From contig NZ_JAKVME010000002.1 of NCBI RefSeq assembly GCF_022483985.1, positions 466,001 to 530,000 on the forward strand: DNA of 64,000 nt, written 5' to 3'. The notes below the pieces were generated by a model. That model did no database searches. It was not told where the DNA came from and was given only the letters and a program-made list of their open reading frames with translations. The translations under genes were made by a program, and so were the position numbers. Below are positions 28,086 to 38,241 of the stretch, in pieces (position 1 is the stretch's first letter; every line of letters begins with the position of its first letter). The stretch comes from Acetobacter sp. GTDB taxonomy: Bacteria > Pseudomonadota > Alphaproteobacteria > Acetobacterales > Acetobacteraceae.

Positions 28086-28137
28086 CAGAGTTATCGGCAG
28101 ATGCCTGTCAGGTTATCTGAAAGTTTAAGGAGTGGTT

Positions 28138-28902
28138 ATGTCCTTCAGTCGCGACTTTCGTTCGTCGCCTTTTGCCACCGGAGCTCAGTCCGCGACTGTG
28201 GATGCAGGGCTGCGGGCTTATATGCTCCGTGTCTATAACTGGATGGCATCAGGCTTGTTGCTCACTGCGCTCGTTGCCTATCTGATTGCGGAAATCCCAT
28301 CCGTGCGCACCCTGTTCTTCCATGTTCAGGGTTATCAGGTCGCGCCAACCGGGCTGGGCTGGCTGGCGATGATTGCGCCGCTGGGCTTTGTCATGGTCAT
28401 GTCATTCGGAGTGAACCGCCTCTCCCGTTCGGCGGTGCAGTCCCTGTTCTGGCTGTTCTGTGCGGTGATGGGGGCCAGTCTTTCCAGCATCCTTCTGACA
28501 TATACCGGCGTATCGGTGGCCAGAGTCTTTCTGGTGACGGCAGCGACCTTCGGCGCGACATCCCTGTGGGCCTACACCACCGGGGCCAATCTGATCCGGT
28601 TTCAGTCTTTCCTCATGATGGGCCTGATCGGCCTCATGATCGCAGGGCTGGTGAACATGTTCCTTGGCAGCCCGGCCCTCTACTTCATCTACAGTGTGGT
28701 CGGTGTCTTCCTCTTCATTGGGCTGACAGCGTTCGATACGCAGCGGATCAAGATCACCTATCCGCAGTTCGCTTACTATGAAGGGCCGGAAGGGGCTGCG
28801 AAGCGTTCGGTTTACGATGCGCTGAACCTCTACCTGAACTTCATCAACCTCTTTCAGTTCATGTTGCAGTTCATGGGAACCCGCAGCAGCAACAGCGACT
28901 GA
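28138..28902 (+). CDS. BI-1/YccA family membrane protein
   Basis: A 254-residue polytopic protein of the Bax-inhibitor-1/YccA/YbhL family, whose eukaryotic members are membrane calcium channels or stress regulators. Seven hydrophobic segments are visible. The C-terminal signature includes IGLTAFDTQRIK and DALNLYLNFINLFQFMLQFMG. ATG at 28138 has TAAGGAG at ideal spacing; an in-frame GTG at 28132 overlaps that site and is unlikely. The cellular role in bacteria is not settled; YccA in E. coli interacts with the protease FtsH. Confidence 0.9.
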   Translation: MSFSRDFRSSPFATGAQSATVDAGLRAYMLRVYNWMASGLLLTALVAYLIAEIPSVRTLFFHVQGYQVAPTGLGWLAMIAPLGFVMVMSFGVNRLSRSAVQSLFWLFCAVMGASLSSILLTYTGVSVARVFLVTAATFGATSLWAYTTGANLIRFQSFLMMGLIGLMIAGLVNMFLGSPALYFIYSVVGVFLFIGLTAFDTQRIKITYPQFAYYEGPEGAAKRSVYDALNLYLNFINLFQFMLQFMGTRSSNSD

Positions 28903-28937
28903 CCATTCTCTGATTTTTCCCGAGTGGTGCGACTCTG

Positions 28938-28967
28938 CCCCGGCCTCCTGAGGTCGGGGTTTTTTTT
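28938..28967 (+). terminator. Intrinsic terminator after BI-1 gene
   Basis: CCCCGGCCT (28938-28946) pairs with AGGTCGGGG (28951-28959) with one G-U wobble, followed by eight T residues. Confidence 0.88.
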
Positions 28968-29231
28968 GACCCGGGGAATGGCCGCGCTCAGTGAGCGTGT
29001 CCGTCCCGTATAATGCATGGCATATCCAAAAAAATAACACTTATTCGAAAAATCTTGGGAAGAATGGCAATTCTGTGAAGACGCAGACAGACGGGAAGGT
29101 TCGGGTTTGTTGCGGTAAATTGATCTCGCACTGCCTGCATGAAATATATAGAAATATTACGTGATGTTATCTTTGGGGTCTTTCGGCCTGCTTTTGGCGG
29201 TAAATGGCGAAACAGAAAGGCGTATGATGCA

Positions 29232-29260
29232 TTGTGATAACTAAATTGTGGGATTATTGA
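29232..29260 (+). promoter_or_regulatory. Possible promoter for cyoABCD
   Basis: TTGTGA (29232-29237) and TATTGA (29255-29260) are separated by 17 bases and lie about 113 bp before cyoA. The -35 hexamer is identical to the one proposed for pyrH. The call is on pattern only, and the -10 is weak. Confidence 0.3.
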
Positions 29261-29372
29261 ATCGTTGTAATGCAACGCGGACGGAAGTGATCCTGTGCCT
29301 GTGGGCAGGTGTGATCCGGAACGACCTTGTTGGAGAGAGACCTACAAGTATGTCAGAATCGAGGGACGTACG

Positions 29373-30296
29373 ATGAGAAACAAGTACCTGAAGGGAGCAG
29401 CCCGGCTGGCTGGTCTCGCTTCGGTGCTTCCACTGGCGGGATGTGACTGGGACATCCTGGACCCCAAGGGGCCGGTGGGAGACCAATTGAAAACTCTGAT
29501 CGTTGAGTCGACGGTCGCAATGCTCATTGTGGTTGTCCCGACAATCATCATGGCATGCTACTTCGCCTGGAAGTACAGGGAGTCCAACACGGAAGCCGAG
29601 TATCTTCCGAAGTGGAGTCACTCGAACAAGATCGAGATAGCAATCTGGGGTATTCCAACCCTGATTATCATCTTTCTGGCGGTCATCACCTATAAGACCT
29701 GCCATTCACTGGACCCCTACCGTCCGCTGGAAGCAGAAGCCACCACCAAGCCTCTTGAGGTCGAAGTTGTTGCTCTGGACTGGAAATGGCTCTTCATCTA
29801 CCCGAATGAAGGCATTGCGACGGTCAACCAGCTGGCTATTCCGGTGAACACGCCTGTTCACTTCGTCATCACATCCGATGCTGTGATGAACTCGTTCTTC
29901 ATTCCGCGTCTTGGCTCGATGATCTACGCCATGGCGGGCATGCAGACGCAGCTTCACCTGATGGCGACGGAAGCTGGCGATTACCTCGGTGAGTCGGCCA
30001 ACTACAGCGGTCGCGGCTTCTCTGACATGCAGTTCCGCACGCTTGCGATGCCTCAGGACCAGTATGCGGCCTGGGTCGAGAAGGTGCGTTCCTCATCCGA
30101 TCAGCTGGATGACCAGACCTATCCGCGTCTTGCTGCTCCCAGCGAGGCTGAGCCGGTTAAATACTATTCTCATGTCGAGCCGAACCTCTTCGACCAGATC
30201 GTGGCGAAGTACAATAACGGCATGGTCATGGACAAGAGCACGGGCAAGATGATCCACGTTCAGTCCGCGATGTCCGACATGAACATGAAGGAGTAG
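29373..30296 (+). CDS. cyoA: Ubiquinol oxidase subunit II
   Basis: Subunit II of a heme-copper ubiquinol oxidase. It begins with a lipoprotein signal (lipobox LPLAGC, C24) and has two membrane segments (about residues 48-70 and 90-110), then a periplasmic cupredoxin domain. The CuA-binding cysteines of cytochrome c oxidases are absent in the [19 protein letters not shown] region, as expected for a quinol oxidase. ATG at 29373 gives 307 residues. It is the first gene of cyoABCD; in Acetobacter these enzymes have been described as cytochrome ba or bo types. Confidence 0.95.
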   Translation: MRNKYLKGAARLAGLASVLPLAGCDWDILDPKGPVGDQLKTLIVESTVAMLIVVVPTIIMACYFAWKYRESNTEAEYLPKWSHSNKIEIAIWGIPTLIIIFLAVITYKTCHSLDPYRPLEAEATTKPLEVEVVALDWKWLFIYPNEGIATVNQLAIPVNTPVHFVITSDAVMNSFFIPRLGSMIYAMAGMQTQLHLMATEAGDYLGESANYSGRGFSDMQFRTLAMPQDQYAAWVEKVRSSSDQLDDQTYPRLAAPSEAEPVKYYSHVEPNLFDQIVAKYNNGMVMDKSTGKMIHVQSAMSDMNMKE

Positions 30297-30303
30297 GATC
30301 CAA

Positions 30304-32295
30304 ATGTTAGGGAGATTATCGTTCGCGGATATCCCGTTGGATGTGCCGATCCTTATCGGTACCTTCATCGGCGTCGCGGTAGCGGGTATCGCCGTTCTCG
30401 GCCTGATTACCTATTTCGGGAAATGGGGCTATCTCTGGAAAGAGTGGCTGACTTCCGTTGATCACAAGCGTCTGGCGGTGATGTATGTCGTCGTCGCGCT
30501 GCTTGCTCTTGTGCGCGGTTTCGCCGACGCCATCATGATGCGTACCCAGCTCGCGCTGGCTTACGCTGGTAACCCCGGCTATCTGCCACCGCATCACTAT
30601 GACCAGATCTTTTCGGCCCATGGCACGATCATGATCTTCTTCATGGCGATGGCGTTCATGACGGCTCTGTTCAACTTCGTGGTGCCGCTTCAGATCGGCG
30701 CGCGCGACGTTGCGTTCCCGTTCCTGAACAACCTGAGCTTCTGGATGACGACAGTCGCCTTCGCGCTGATCAACGTCTCGCTGTTCATCGGTGAGTTCTC
30801 GCAGTGCGGCTGGCTGGCTTACCCGCCTCTCTCCGAAAGCCAGTTCAGCCCTGGTGTCGGTGTCGACTACTATATCTGGGCAGTTCAGATTTCGGGTGTC
30901 GGAACGCTGCTGACAGGCGTCAACTTCTTCGTCACCATCGTCAAGATGCGTGCCCCCGGCATGACCTGGCTGAAGATGCCCGTGTTCACATGGACGGCTT
31001 TCTGCTCTTCCGTGCTGATCATGATCTCGTTCCCGGTTCTGACCGTGGCTGTGGCGCTTCTGGGCCTTGACCGTTATTTCGGGATGCATTTCTTCACGAA
31101 TGACGGTGGCGGCAACCAGATGCTCTACCTCAACATGATCTGGGCGTGGGGTCATCCGGAAGTCTACATTCTCGTTATCCCTGCATTCGGCGTGTTCTCT
31201 GAAGTCGTTCCGGCGTTCTCCGGCAAGCCGCTGTTTGGCTATACGACGATGGTCTACGCAACCTGCGCGATTCTGGTTCTGTCCCTGGTCGTCTGGGTTC
31301 ACCACTTCTTCACCATGGGTGCTGGCGCTGACGTCAACGCGTTCTTCGGTATCGCGACGATGATCATCTCCATCCCGACTGGCGTTAAGCTCTTCAACTG
31401 GCTGTTCACGATGTACAAGGGGCGCGTCCAGTTTCACGCCACGATGTACTGGGCCGTCGGCTTCATGATCACCTTCACCATCGGCGGCATGACCGGCGTG
31501 ATGATGGCGATTCCGGCTGCTGACTTCGTTCTGCACAACAGCCTCTTCCTCATCGCCCACTTCCACAACGTCATCATCGGCGGTGTGTATTTCGGCTATG
31601 TCTGCGGCATGAACTTCTGGTTCCCGAAAGTCTTCGGCTTCAAGCTGAACGAAACATGGGGCAAGCGGGCGTTCTGGTGCTGGTTCGTCGGTTTCTACTT
31701 CGCGTTCTTCCCGCTCTACGTTCTCGGCTTCGAGGGGATGACACGTCGTCTGAACCACTACAGCAACCCACAGTGGCACCCGTGGCTGCTGCTTGCTGAA
31801 GTCGGCGCTGTCATGATTGCCTGCGGTGTCGCAAGTCAGGTCATCCAGCTCTATGTCTCGATCCGTGACATGAATCTGGCTGAAAACCGCGATGTGACCG
31901 GTGATCCGTGGAATGGTCGTACGCTGGAATGGTCCACGTCCTCACCGCCGCCGCCGTACAACTTCGCTATCGTTCCCCATGCCCATGAGCTCGATGCTTA
32001 CTGGCATGACAAGGAAAACGGTATCGATACCCGTCGGGCAGGTGGTCCTTACCAGCCGATTCACATGCCGAAGAACACGGCCGCCGGTTTCCTGGTGGGC
32101 GCATTCAGCTTCGTGCTCGGCTTTGCGGCGATCTGGTACATCTGGTGGCTGGCTGTGATCGCTCTCGTGGGTGTTTTCGCGACGGTTATCGCACGCAGTG
32201 CGAACCAGGATGTTGATTACTACATCCCCGCCGAGGAAGTTGCCCGGATCGAGAACGAGCACTCCCGCAAACTTATGGCACAGGCGGCTGAGTAA
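30304..32295 (+). CDS. cyoB: Ubiquinol oxidase subunit I
   Basis: The catalytic heme-copper subunit that reduces oxygen to water and pumps protons. The 663-residue protein has about 14-15 membrane segments. Visible ligands include HGTIMIFF for the low-spin heme, [10 protein letters not shown] with the His-Tyr crosslink, VHHFFTMG for CuB, and HFHNVIIGG near the heme pair. Heme a versus heme o usage cannot be read from sequence by eye. It is 7 bp after cyoA, and its stop shares one base with the cyoC start (TAATG). Confidence 0.96.
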   Translation: MLGRLSFADIPLDVPILIGTFIGVAVAGIAVLGLITYFGKWGYLWKEWLTSVDHKRLAVMYVVVALLALVRGFADAIMMRTQLALAYAGNPGYLPPHHYDQIFSAHGTIMIFFMAMAFMTALFNFVVPLQIGARDVAFPFLNNLSFWMTTVAFALINVSLFIGEFSQCGWLAYPPLSESQFSPGVGVDYYIWAVQISGVGTLLTGVNFFVTIVKMRAPGMTWLKMPVFTWTAFCSSVLIMISFPVLTVAVALLGLDRYFGMHFFTNDGGGNQMLYLNMIWAWGHPEVYILVIPAFGVFSEVVPAFSGKPLFGYTTMVYATCAILVLSLVVWVHHFFTMGAGADVNAFFGIATMIISIPTGVKLFNWLFTMYKGRVQFHATMYWAVGFMITFTIGGMTGVMMAIPAADFVLHNSLFLIAHFHNVIIGGVYFGYVCGMNFWFPKVFGFKLNETWGKRAFWCWFVGFYFAFFPLYVLGFEGMTRRLNHYSNPQWHPWLLLAEVGAVMIACGVASQVIQLYVSIRDMNLAENRDVTGDPWNGRTLEWSTSSPPPPYNFAIVPHAHELDAYWHDKENGIDTRRAGGPYQPIHMPKNTAAGFLVGAFSFVLGFAAIWYIWWLAVIALVGVFATVIARSANQDVDYYIPAEEVARIENEHSRKLMAQAAE

Positions 32296-32900
32296 TGGCG
32301 CACGATACAACTCTCTCTGACGCGCACGCAGAGCACGAACACCACGAACTTCCGACGGTGTTCGGGTTCTGGGTGTATCTGATGACGGACTGCATCATCT
32401 TCGGATCGCTGTTCGCCGTCTTCGCGGTCCTTCGCAACCAGTTTGCGGGCGGACCGACGGGTAAGGAGTTGTTCGAAATTTCGGGGCTTGCGCTGGAAAC
32501 GGCGCTCCTCCTGATTTCGAGCATCACCTATGGTTTCGGCATGATCGCGGCTCACAAGGGTCAGATCAAGGCAGTCCAGATGTGGCTGGCCGTGACCTTC
32601 CTTCTTGGTCTTGGGTTTGTGTTCCTTGAAGTCAAGGAATTCGCTCACATGATCGCCGATGGTGCCGGTCCGGATCGCAGTGCGTTCCTGTCCGCGTTCT
32701 TCACTCTGGTTTCGACTCACGGTCTTCATGTGAGCTGTGGTCTGATCTGGATCATTGTCATGATCATCCAGCTTTCCGGCGTGAGCGCGATCAATGAGCG
32801 TATGATGAACAAGCTCACCATGCTGAGCCTGTTCTGGCACTTCCTCGACATCGTGTGGATCTGCGTGTTCACCTATGTCTATCTGGCGAGCATGATCTGA
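32295..32900 (+). CDS. cyoC: Ubiquinol oxidase subunit III
   Basis: A 201-residue membrane protein with five hydrophobic segments and the subunit III features FGFWVYLMTDCIIFGSLFA, VKEFAHMI and STHGLHVSCGLIWI. It stabilises the oxidase core. The start and stop codons overlap those of its neighbours by one base each, so the four cyo genes are tightly coupled. Confidence 0.95.
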   Translation: MAHDTTLSDAHAEHEHHELPTVFGFWVYLMTDCIIFGSLFAVFAVLRNQFAGGPTGKELFEISGLALETALLLISSITYGFGMIAAHKGQIKAVQMWLAVTFLLGLGFVFLEVKEFAHMIADGAGPDRSAFLSAFFTLVSTHGLHVSCGLIWIIVMIIQLSGVSAINERMMNKLTMLSLFWHFLDIVWICVFTYVYLASMI

Positions 32901-33232
32901 TGAGTAACGACCATTCAGCCCATGGGGGCTCAAGCCACGGTAGCGCAACCTCGTATATCATCGGGTTTGTTCTTGCCGTTATCCTGACCGCTGCGGCGTT
33001 CCTCGTGGTGATGGGGCATAGCCTCTCACCATCGGCGACACTGACGGCGATCACAGTGCTGGCAGTAATTCAGGTGGTCGTTCATCTGATTTTCTTCCTG
33101 CACATGAGCACAACATCCGAGCAGGCCTGGGATAACAAGGTTTTCCTGTTTACCCTCGGCTTCGTGATGATCCTCATTGTCGGCACGCTGTTCATCATGG
33201 ACAACACCGCCGCACATATGATGTCACGCTAA
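32900..33232 (+). CDS. cyoD: Ubiquinol oxidase subunit IV
   Basis: A 110-residue protein with a His/Ser-rich N-terminus and three membrane segments, typical of CyoD, which aids assembly of the oxidase. The segment VVHLIFFLHM is characteristic. ATG at 32900 shares a base with the cyoC stop. No heme O synthase gene (cyoE) follows; a terminator follows instead. Confidence 0.93.
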   Translation: MSNDHSAHGGSSHGSATSYIIGFVLAVILTAAAFLVVMGHSLSPSATLTAITVLAVIQVVVHLIFFLHMSTTSEQAWDNKVFLFTLGFVMILIVGTLFIMDNTAAHMMSR

Positions 33233-33280
33233 AAAGATTATCAGTCCGGTCGCTTCGGCGGCTGGTTGCATGGTCTGGAG

Positions 33281-33316
33281 AAGCCCTGCCCGTTCATTCG
33301 GGCAGGGCTTTTTTTA
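33281..33316 (+). terminator. Intrinsic terminator after cyoABCD
   Basis: An eleven-base-pair stem, AGCCCTGCCCG (33282-33292) and CGGGCAGGGCT (33299-33309), has a six-base loop followed by a T-run. Confidence 0.93.
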
Positions 33317-33392
33317 TGGCGTCGTCCTTACGCGCAACCACGGTTTGGAACAAAGGCGCGCGTGAATTTCTATGCCCGGACCCTTTCAGGCA

Positions 33393-33426
33393 TAAAAAAA
33401 GCCTGCCCTTTGAATGGGGCAGGCTT
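33393..33426 (-). terminator. Intrinsic terminator after fdxA
   Basis: The stem AAGCCTGCCC (33399-33408) and GGGCAGGCTT (33417-33426) is preceded by an A-run that becomes a U-tract on the minus strand. It faces the cyo terminator about 80 bp away. Confidence 0.9.
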
Positions 33427-33450
33427 CGTGCGGACGCGAAAGGCGTCTGA

Positions 33451-33789
33451 TCAGTCTTTATGAGGCTCCGGAGAGAGAAGCTCTCTTTTGTCAGGCTTGT
33501 CTTTCCACTCTTCGGCATCAGCAGGCTGTGTGCCTTTGCGGGTGATGTTGGGCCAGAGCGCGGCATACTTCGTGTTGATCTCGGCCCATGAAGTGGCGCG
33601 ATCATCACTGTCAGGGAAAATGGCTTCAGCCGGGCATTCCGGTTCGCAGACACCGCAATCGATGCACTCATCAGGATTAATGACGAGAAAATTCTCGCCA
33701 GCGTAGAAGCAGTCTACCGGGCAGACTTCCACGCAATCCATGAACTTGCAGCGAATGCAGTTTTCAGTGACCACGTAGGTCATCGTCAT
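33451..33789 (-). CDS. fdxA: Ferredoxin FdxA (7Fe type)
   Basis: A 112-residue ferredoxin with cysteines C11, C14, C19, C23 and C27, then C42, C45, C48 and C52. This fits a [3Fe-4S] and a [4Fe-4S] cluster ([14 protein letters not shown] and [12 protein letters not shown]). The acidic C-terminal extension (about residues 60-112) is typical of alphaproteobacterial FdxA. The partner is unknown. It lies downstream of the helicase gene on the same strand, a known alphaproteobacterial pairing, although the S4-domain gene often found between them is missing. Confidence 0.95.
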   Translation of the reverse strand: MTMTYVVTENCIRCKFMDCVEVCPVDCFYAGENFLVINPDECIDCGVCEPECPAEAIFPDSDDRATSWAEINTKYAALWPNITRKGTQPADAEEWKDKPDKRELLSPEPHKD

Positions 33790-33966
33790 CTCCGATTATC
33801 AGGGGCCTGACACAGGCGTCAAAGCCGGGTGGGAACGGACGGTCGGAACTCAGCCCGCATATTGAGGCGCACCTATGGGGCGGATTTCCCGCAGACGCAA
33901 GCCATTCGAGCGGAAAACGCACGGGTGTTGCCGAATGGCCCATATGCGCGGGAGCCCGAAAGAGAG

Positions 33967-36711
33967 TCAGGCCGACGCACGGACCAGCAGGGACGAAAGA
34001 ACGGCAAAGGGCGTTTCCTGCGTGGGTCGCCGTGACTGTGCGGGATGTGCCTGAGGCCTGTTCCGACCATTCTGAATCCGCGACAGCAGCCAGAACGGAA
34101 TGGGACCGGCCACATCAGGCGGGAGCGGGCGGGGCGTTTCCAGCCGCAGGCCGAAGGTGCGGAGGATGGCAGGAACATCCTCGGTCTTTGCGCCGAGCCA
34201 GGGGGCAAAATGCTCCGGCAAAGCGACACTGTTCTGCCGCGTCCGGAAAGAGAGCGTCCGGACAAGCTTTTCCACCATGTCGAGGCGGAGTCGGACAGGA
34301 CCACACGCAGGCCATCCGAGCGTATCGAAAAGAGTGGAAGGAAACGCCGCGACCGGAAGAGAAACCGCGGAGGGAGGCGGTAGCTCTACCGGTTTGGTGC
34401 CGGACTGCACGGCCAGAAGAAGAGCGCGGAATCTCATCGGTCGGGGCTTGAGCAGGGCGGGGAGATAGAGCCACCCCAGAGCGCAGCGCACACCGAGACG
34501 ATGCAGAGGATGGTGTTTTTTCAGCGGCAGGCGGGCGCGGGCCTGTCCAGCCCCTTCCATCATCTCGTGCAGCGCGCCTCGTGTGTCGGCGCTGCCAGCC
34601 GCGAGGGCATGCGCCCTGAAAAGGGGAGCCAGTTCCAGAGCGATCTGACGTGAGACGAACTCCGACAGGCGCGCCCGGACGCAGTCCCGTTGGCGGGTAT
34701 CCAGAAGATCGTCACCCCGCAACAGGACAGCCGGGTGCAGCGCATCACGCCCTGCGCTCAAACGGGCGATTCTGGTGCCCTCCCAGATGATGTCGCCGGT
34801 CTCGTGACTGAGCGAAAAAACGTCGTCGCTGGCCCGCAGACATGCCTGTACACGCAGGGGAATTTCGGTTTTCAGGGCGCGTCGGGCGGCGCGGGCGAGG
34901 GTGGCGCGATCCGACTGCGGCAGGTCCAGATCAAGATGAAGCTGAAAGCCCTGCATCCTGCCGACAGGGTGTCCTTCGACAATGACCTCGCCGTCGTTCT
35001 TGACCGCCGAGAGAAGCGGCGCATTGCTCTCATTTTCGAGTAGCCGGATCAGGTGCGCCGAGCGCCTGTCCACGAAACGGGCGGTCAGACGTTCATGCAG
35101 GGCGTCCGAGACCTTGTCTTCGACAATCCGGGTCCGTTCCTGCCACATGGCGGCGTTCGTAACCCAGTTTTCCCGGTTGGCGATGTAGGACCAGATACGA
35201 ATGCCGGCGAGACGCTGCATCAGTGTGTCGACGTCACCATCCACACGGTCAAGACGTCCAAGCTGCTCTTCCATCCACGCGACAGGCAGGCGACGCTGCT
35301 CGACCAGCAGGCTGAAGACACGGCTACAGAGTTGCGCGTGGCTGCGTTCTCCGATTTTCCGGAAATCCGGAATCTGGCACACGTCCCACAGCATCTTTGT
35401 GCGGACGCGGCCCGTGGCGGTAGCCATGATCTGGGGTTCATGCGCCAATGTAGCCAGAATCAGCGCATCGCTGGTCGGCTCGCTGGCCTGTAACCCGCGC
35501 AGGGGGGGCGGCACGGACAGGCTGGCCATCAGGGCGCGGGGACTGGAGAAATCCAGACTGTCATTCCGCCAGACCAGCCGTTCGAGCGGATCGAATTGAT
35601 GGTTTTCGACAGCTTCGATCATGGGATCAGGGACAGGCGGACAGCGTCCGGTCGTTCCGAACGTGCCGTCTTTCGCGCCGCGTCCGGCACGTCCGGCGAT
35701 CTGTGCGACTTCCGAGGCTGTGAGCGGGCGGCGGCGCGATCCGTCGAACTTGGAAAGACCGGCGAAAGCGACATGGGCGATGTCCATGTTGAGACCCATG
35801 CCGATCGCGTCCGTGGCGACGAGGTAATCAACTTCCCGGTTCTGGTAGAGCTCCACCTGCGCGTTGCGGGTGCGGGGAGACATCTGCCCCATGACGACCG
35901 CGCATCCGCCTCGCCGACTGCGGATCAGTTCCGCGATGGCGTAAAGTTCGGCGGCCGAGAAAGCGACGATGGCCGAACGGGTGGGAAGTTTTTCCAGCCG
36001 AGCCGGACCCGTGAAGGTCAGGGCTGACAGGCGCGGACGGGTGTCGATGGTGATCCCGGGCACCAGCCGACGCATCAGGGGCGCGATGGTTTCGGCTCCA
36101 AGAAACAGCGTCTCTCCTGTGCCACGCGCATGCAGCAGGCGTGACGTGAAAATATGGCCGCGCTCGGGGTCGGCGCAGAGCTGGATTTCGTCGATGGCGA
36201 GGAAAGAGACCTGCCGGTCGATGGGCATGGCTTCGACCGTGCAGGAAAACCAGCGGGCGTCTGGCGGGATGATCTTTTCCTCGCCGGTGATCAGCGCGAC
36301 GCGGGAGGCTCCCTTGCGGGCGACCAGACGCTCGTAATTCTCACGGGCCAGAAGTCTGAGCGGGAAACCGATGATGCCGGACGGATGGGCCAGCATCCGC
36401 TCAATGGCGAAATGCGTCTTGCCGGTATTGGTCGGCCCGAGAATGGCGTGGAGATGGTGGTCTGAATCGCGGCGGGATTCGCCATGCGGGGCATGGCCGG
36501 AAAATCTGACGCCGGACGCTCCGGCGAAAGAGCCGTCGGCCCCCGCCGGAGCGCAGGCGGGGAGGGAGCGATGCGGAAACGGGTGGGCAGGGAACCCTGT
36601 CATGCGGGTATGGTCTGATGGCTCGACGGGAAATGCAAGGGCGGGTTGCGATGGCGGGCCATGTTGCGTCCGGGGATGTTCGGGCGCAGCCTGCATTCCT
36701 TGATCGTTCAT
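33967..36711 (-). CDS. SUV3-like DEAD/DExH RNA helicase
   Basis: A 914-residue helicase related to mitochondrial SUV3. It has Walker A GPTNTGKTH (about residues 91-99), the DEIQ box (AIDEIQLC), the motif VEAMPIDRQ, and motif VI QIAGRAGRGAKDGTFG. A long C-terminal region of unclear fold follows. The first 85 residues are low-complexity and unlike the family, so the real start may be later (ATG at 36603 or nearer the Walker motif). With the first ATG its start lies only 17 bp from the divergent aminopeptidase start. The role is probably RNA metabolism, inferred from family. Confidence 0.85.
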   Translation of the reverse strand: MNDQGMQAAPEHPRTQHGPPSQPALAFPVEPSDHTRMTGFPAHPFPHRSLPACAPAGADGSFAGASGVRFSGHAPHGESRRDSDHHLHAILGPTNTGKTHFAIERMLAHPSGIIGFPLRLLARENYERLVARKGASRVALITGEEKIIPPDARWFSCTVEAMPIDRQVSFLAIDEIQLCADPERGHIFTSRLLHARGTGETLFLGAETIAPLMRRLVPGITIDTRPRLSALTFTGPARLEKLPTRSAIVAFSAAELYAIAELIRSRRGGCAVVMGQMSPRTRNAQVELYQNREVDYLVATDAIGMGLNMDIAHVAFAGLSKFDGSRRRPLTASEVAQIAGRAGRGAKDGTFGTTGRCPPVPDPMIEAVENHQFDPLERLVWRNDSLDFSSPRALMASLSVPPPLRGLQASEPTSDALILATLAHEPQIMATATGRVRTKMLWDVCQIPDFRKIGERSHAQLCSRVFSLLVEQRRLPVAWMEEQLGRLDRVDGDVDTLMQRLAGIRIWSYIANRENWVTNAAMWQERTRIVEDKVSDALHERLTARFVDRRSAHLIRLLENESNAPLLSAVKNDGEVIVEGHPVGRMQGFQLHLDLDLPQSDRATLARAARRALKTEIPLRVQACLRASDDVFSLSHETGDIIWEGTRIARLSAGRDALHPAVLLRGDDLLDTRQRDCVRARLSEFVSRQIALELAPLFRAHALAAGSADTRGALHEMMEGAGQARARLPLKKHHPLHRLGVRCALGWLYLPALLKPRPMRFRALLLAVQSGTKPVELPPPSAVSLPVAAFPSTLFDTLGWPACGPVRLRLDMVEKLVRTLSFRTRQNSVALPEHFAPWLGAKTEDVPAILRTFGLRLETPRPLPPDVAGPIPFWLLSRIQNGRNRPQAHPAQSRRPTQETPFAVLSSLLVRASA

Positions 36712-36728
36712 GAAGCCGGGGATGTCCG

Positions 36729-38153
36729 ATGAGTGCTGGGGGAGTGGCCAGAAAGATGGAGTGCCTTGTTACAGGACGCGTGAAGGGGCCGGTTCGCGTT
36801 GTGCATGGAGTCCGGACTGCTGACCTCGGTGAACTGACCGCTCTGGTCGGGGAGACCGGAGCGCGCTTTGCGGTGGATACCGGCTTCACGGCGGCATCCG
36901 GGCAACTGACGCTGGTGCCGGATGCATCGGGCGAGGTGACCGCGCTTCTGGGACTGCCGTCTGCGGACAGGACCGATCCTTTCGTTTTCGGCGGGCTGGC
37001 CAGAGGGCTGCCGAAGGGCGACTGGACGGTGTCGCTACCGGATGACGTGGACCGGGGTGTTGCCGTGCTGGGCTTTGCTCTGGGGGCCTATCGCTATGCT
37101 CTGGGCGAGACGAAGCCTCTTCAGGTGCGTCTTTATGAGAAAAAGCCTGATCCACTGGCTCTGGAGATGGCGCAGTCGATCTGGCTGGGACGGGATCTGA
37201 TCAATGCGCCCGCCAACCTGCTGGGGCCGGAGGAACTGGCGGCCGAGGCTCAGACGGCTCTGGAGCCCTTCGGCGCGAAGGTGAAGATCATCAAGGGCAA
37301 GACGCTTGAGGCAGCCTATCCGCTGGTCGCGCATGTCGGGAACGGGTCCGAGAGACGTCCGCGTGTTGTGGTGGCGCACTGGGTCGGGTCTCAGGCGAAG
37401 AAAGATGCGCCGCTCCTGTCTCTGGTGGGCAAGGGCGTGTGTTTCGATAGCGGTGGATACGACATCAAACCTTCATCCGGCATGTTGCGGATGAAGAAGG
37501 ATATGGGCGGCGCTGCGACAGTTCTGGCGCTGGCGCGTCTCATCATGGCGCGGGACCTGCCGCTGCGGCTCGAATTGCGGCTCGGTTGCGTGGAAAACTC
37601 CGTTTCCGGCACGGCGATGCGCCCTCTCGATGTGGTGACGGCCAGAAACGGTCTGACGGTTGAAATCGGCAATACCGATGCGGAAGGAAGACTGGTGCTG
37701 GCTGATCTGCTGACGGAAGCCAGTGAAGCCCGTCCGGCGGCGCTGATTGACGTGGCGACGCTGACCGGAGCGGCCCGTGTGGCGCTCGGTCCGGATCTGC
37801 CTGTTGTGTTCGGCAATGATGATACGATGGTTGAGGGGCTGCTTGACGCAGGAAAAGCTGTATCTGACCCGTTCTGGAGACTGCCTCTGTGGGATGGATA
37901 CCGGGACTGGCTCAGGAGTTCTGTGGCGGATCTCAATAATATCTCCTCGAAACCTTTCGCTGGAGCCATAACAGCGGCTTTGTTTCTTGAGCGTTTTGTC
38001 GAATCTGATGTGCATTGGGCGCATATCGACAGTTATGCGTGGAATGATTCAACTCGTCGCGGAAGGCCGGAAGGCGGAGAAATCCTGGGTTTGCGGGCGA
38101 TTTACGAGGCCCTGCCGCGTGTGCTTGGCATGACGGATTTATTAAATTCGTGA
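36729..38153 (+). CDS. M17 leucyl aminopeptidase family protein
   Basis: A cytosolic zinc or manganese aminopeptidase of 474 residues. The metal and catalytic motifs VGKGVCFDSGG, MKKDMGGAA and NTDAEGRLVLAD are intact in the C-terminal two-thirds. The N-terminal domain is poorly conserved, as usual. The family releases N-terminal residues from peptides. It is divergent from the helicase gene. Confidence 0.93.
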   Translation: MSAGGVARKMECLVTGRVKGPVRVVHGVRTADLGELTALVGETGARFAVDTGFTAASGQLTLVPDASGEVTALLGLPSADRTDPFVFGGLARGLPKGDWTVSLPDDVDRGVAVLGFALGAYRYALGETKPLQVRLYEKKPDPLALEMAQSIWLGRDLINAPANLLGPEELAAEAQTALEPFGAKVKIIKGKTLEAAYPLVAHVGNGSERRPRVVVAHWVGSQAKKDAPLLSLVGKGVCFDSGGYDIKPSSGMLRMKKDMGGAATVLALARLIMARDLPLRLELRLGCVENSVSGTAMRPLDVVTARNGLTVEIGNTDAEGRLVLADLLTEASEARPAALIDVATLTGAARVALGPDLPVVFGNDDTMVEGLLDAGKAVSDPFWRLPLWDGYRDWLRSSVADLNNISSKPFAGAITAALFLERFVESDVHWAHIDSYAWNDSTRRGRPEGGEILGLRAIYEALPRVLGMTDLLNS

Positions 38154-38241
38154 CAATAACGATCTACCTAAAAAACTATTCATTTGTTTCGGCTTTAAAT
38201 CGTATCAGAATAATCTATATGTGCTTGTAACGAGTAATAAA

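Larger units (their letters stand above)
27563..28137. other. Divergent intergenic region between adhA and the BI-1 gene
   Basis: This 575-bp region serves as the 5' region of both flanking genes and contains no convincing gene. It holds nested inverted repeats next to adhA (27630-27679), a TATAAT hexamer at 28017-28022 without a well-placed -35 box, and a perfect 14-bp palindrome at 28072-28085 upstream of the BI-1 gene. I could not find a clear promoter for adhA on the minus strand. Confidence 0.5.
28903..29372. other. 470-bp gap between the BI-1 gene and cyoA
   Basis: The left end carries the terminator of the BI-1 gene and the right end a possible cyoA promoter. The middle is relatively AT-rich and contains no convincing gene. 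A small inverted repeat, CGTTG (29263-29267) and CAACG (29273-29277), lies just after the promoter candidate. Confidence 0.5.

Noticed and set aside
30316..31779. A 487-codon minus-strand frame inside cyoB
   Set aside because: It lies fully inside a certain gene, and its His/Glu/Asp-rich translation is typical of an antisense shadow.
33281..33426. Two similar GCCCTGCCC-type stems as a dispersed repeat
   Set aside because: They are explained as two facing terminators for convergent operons.
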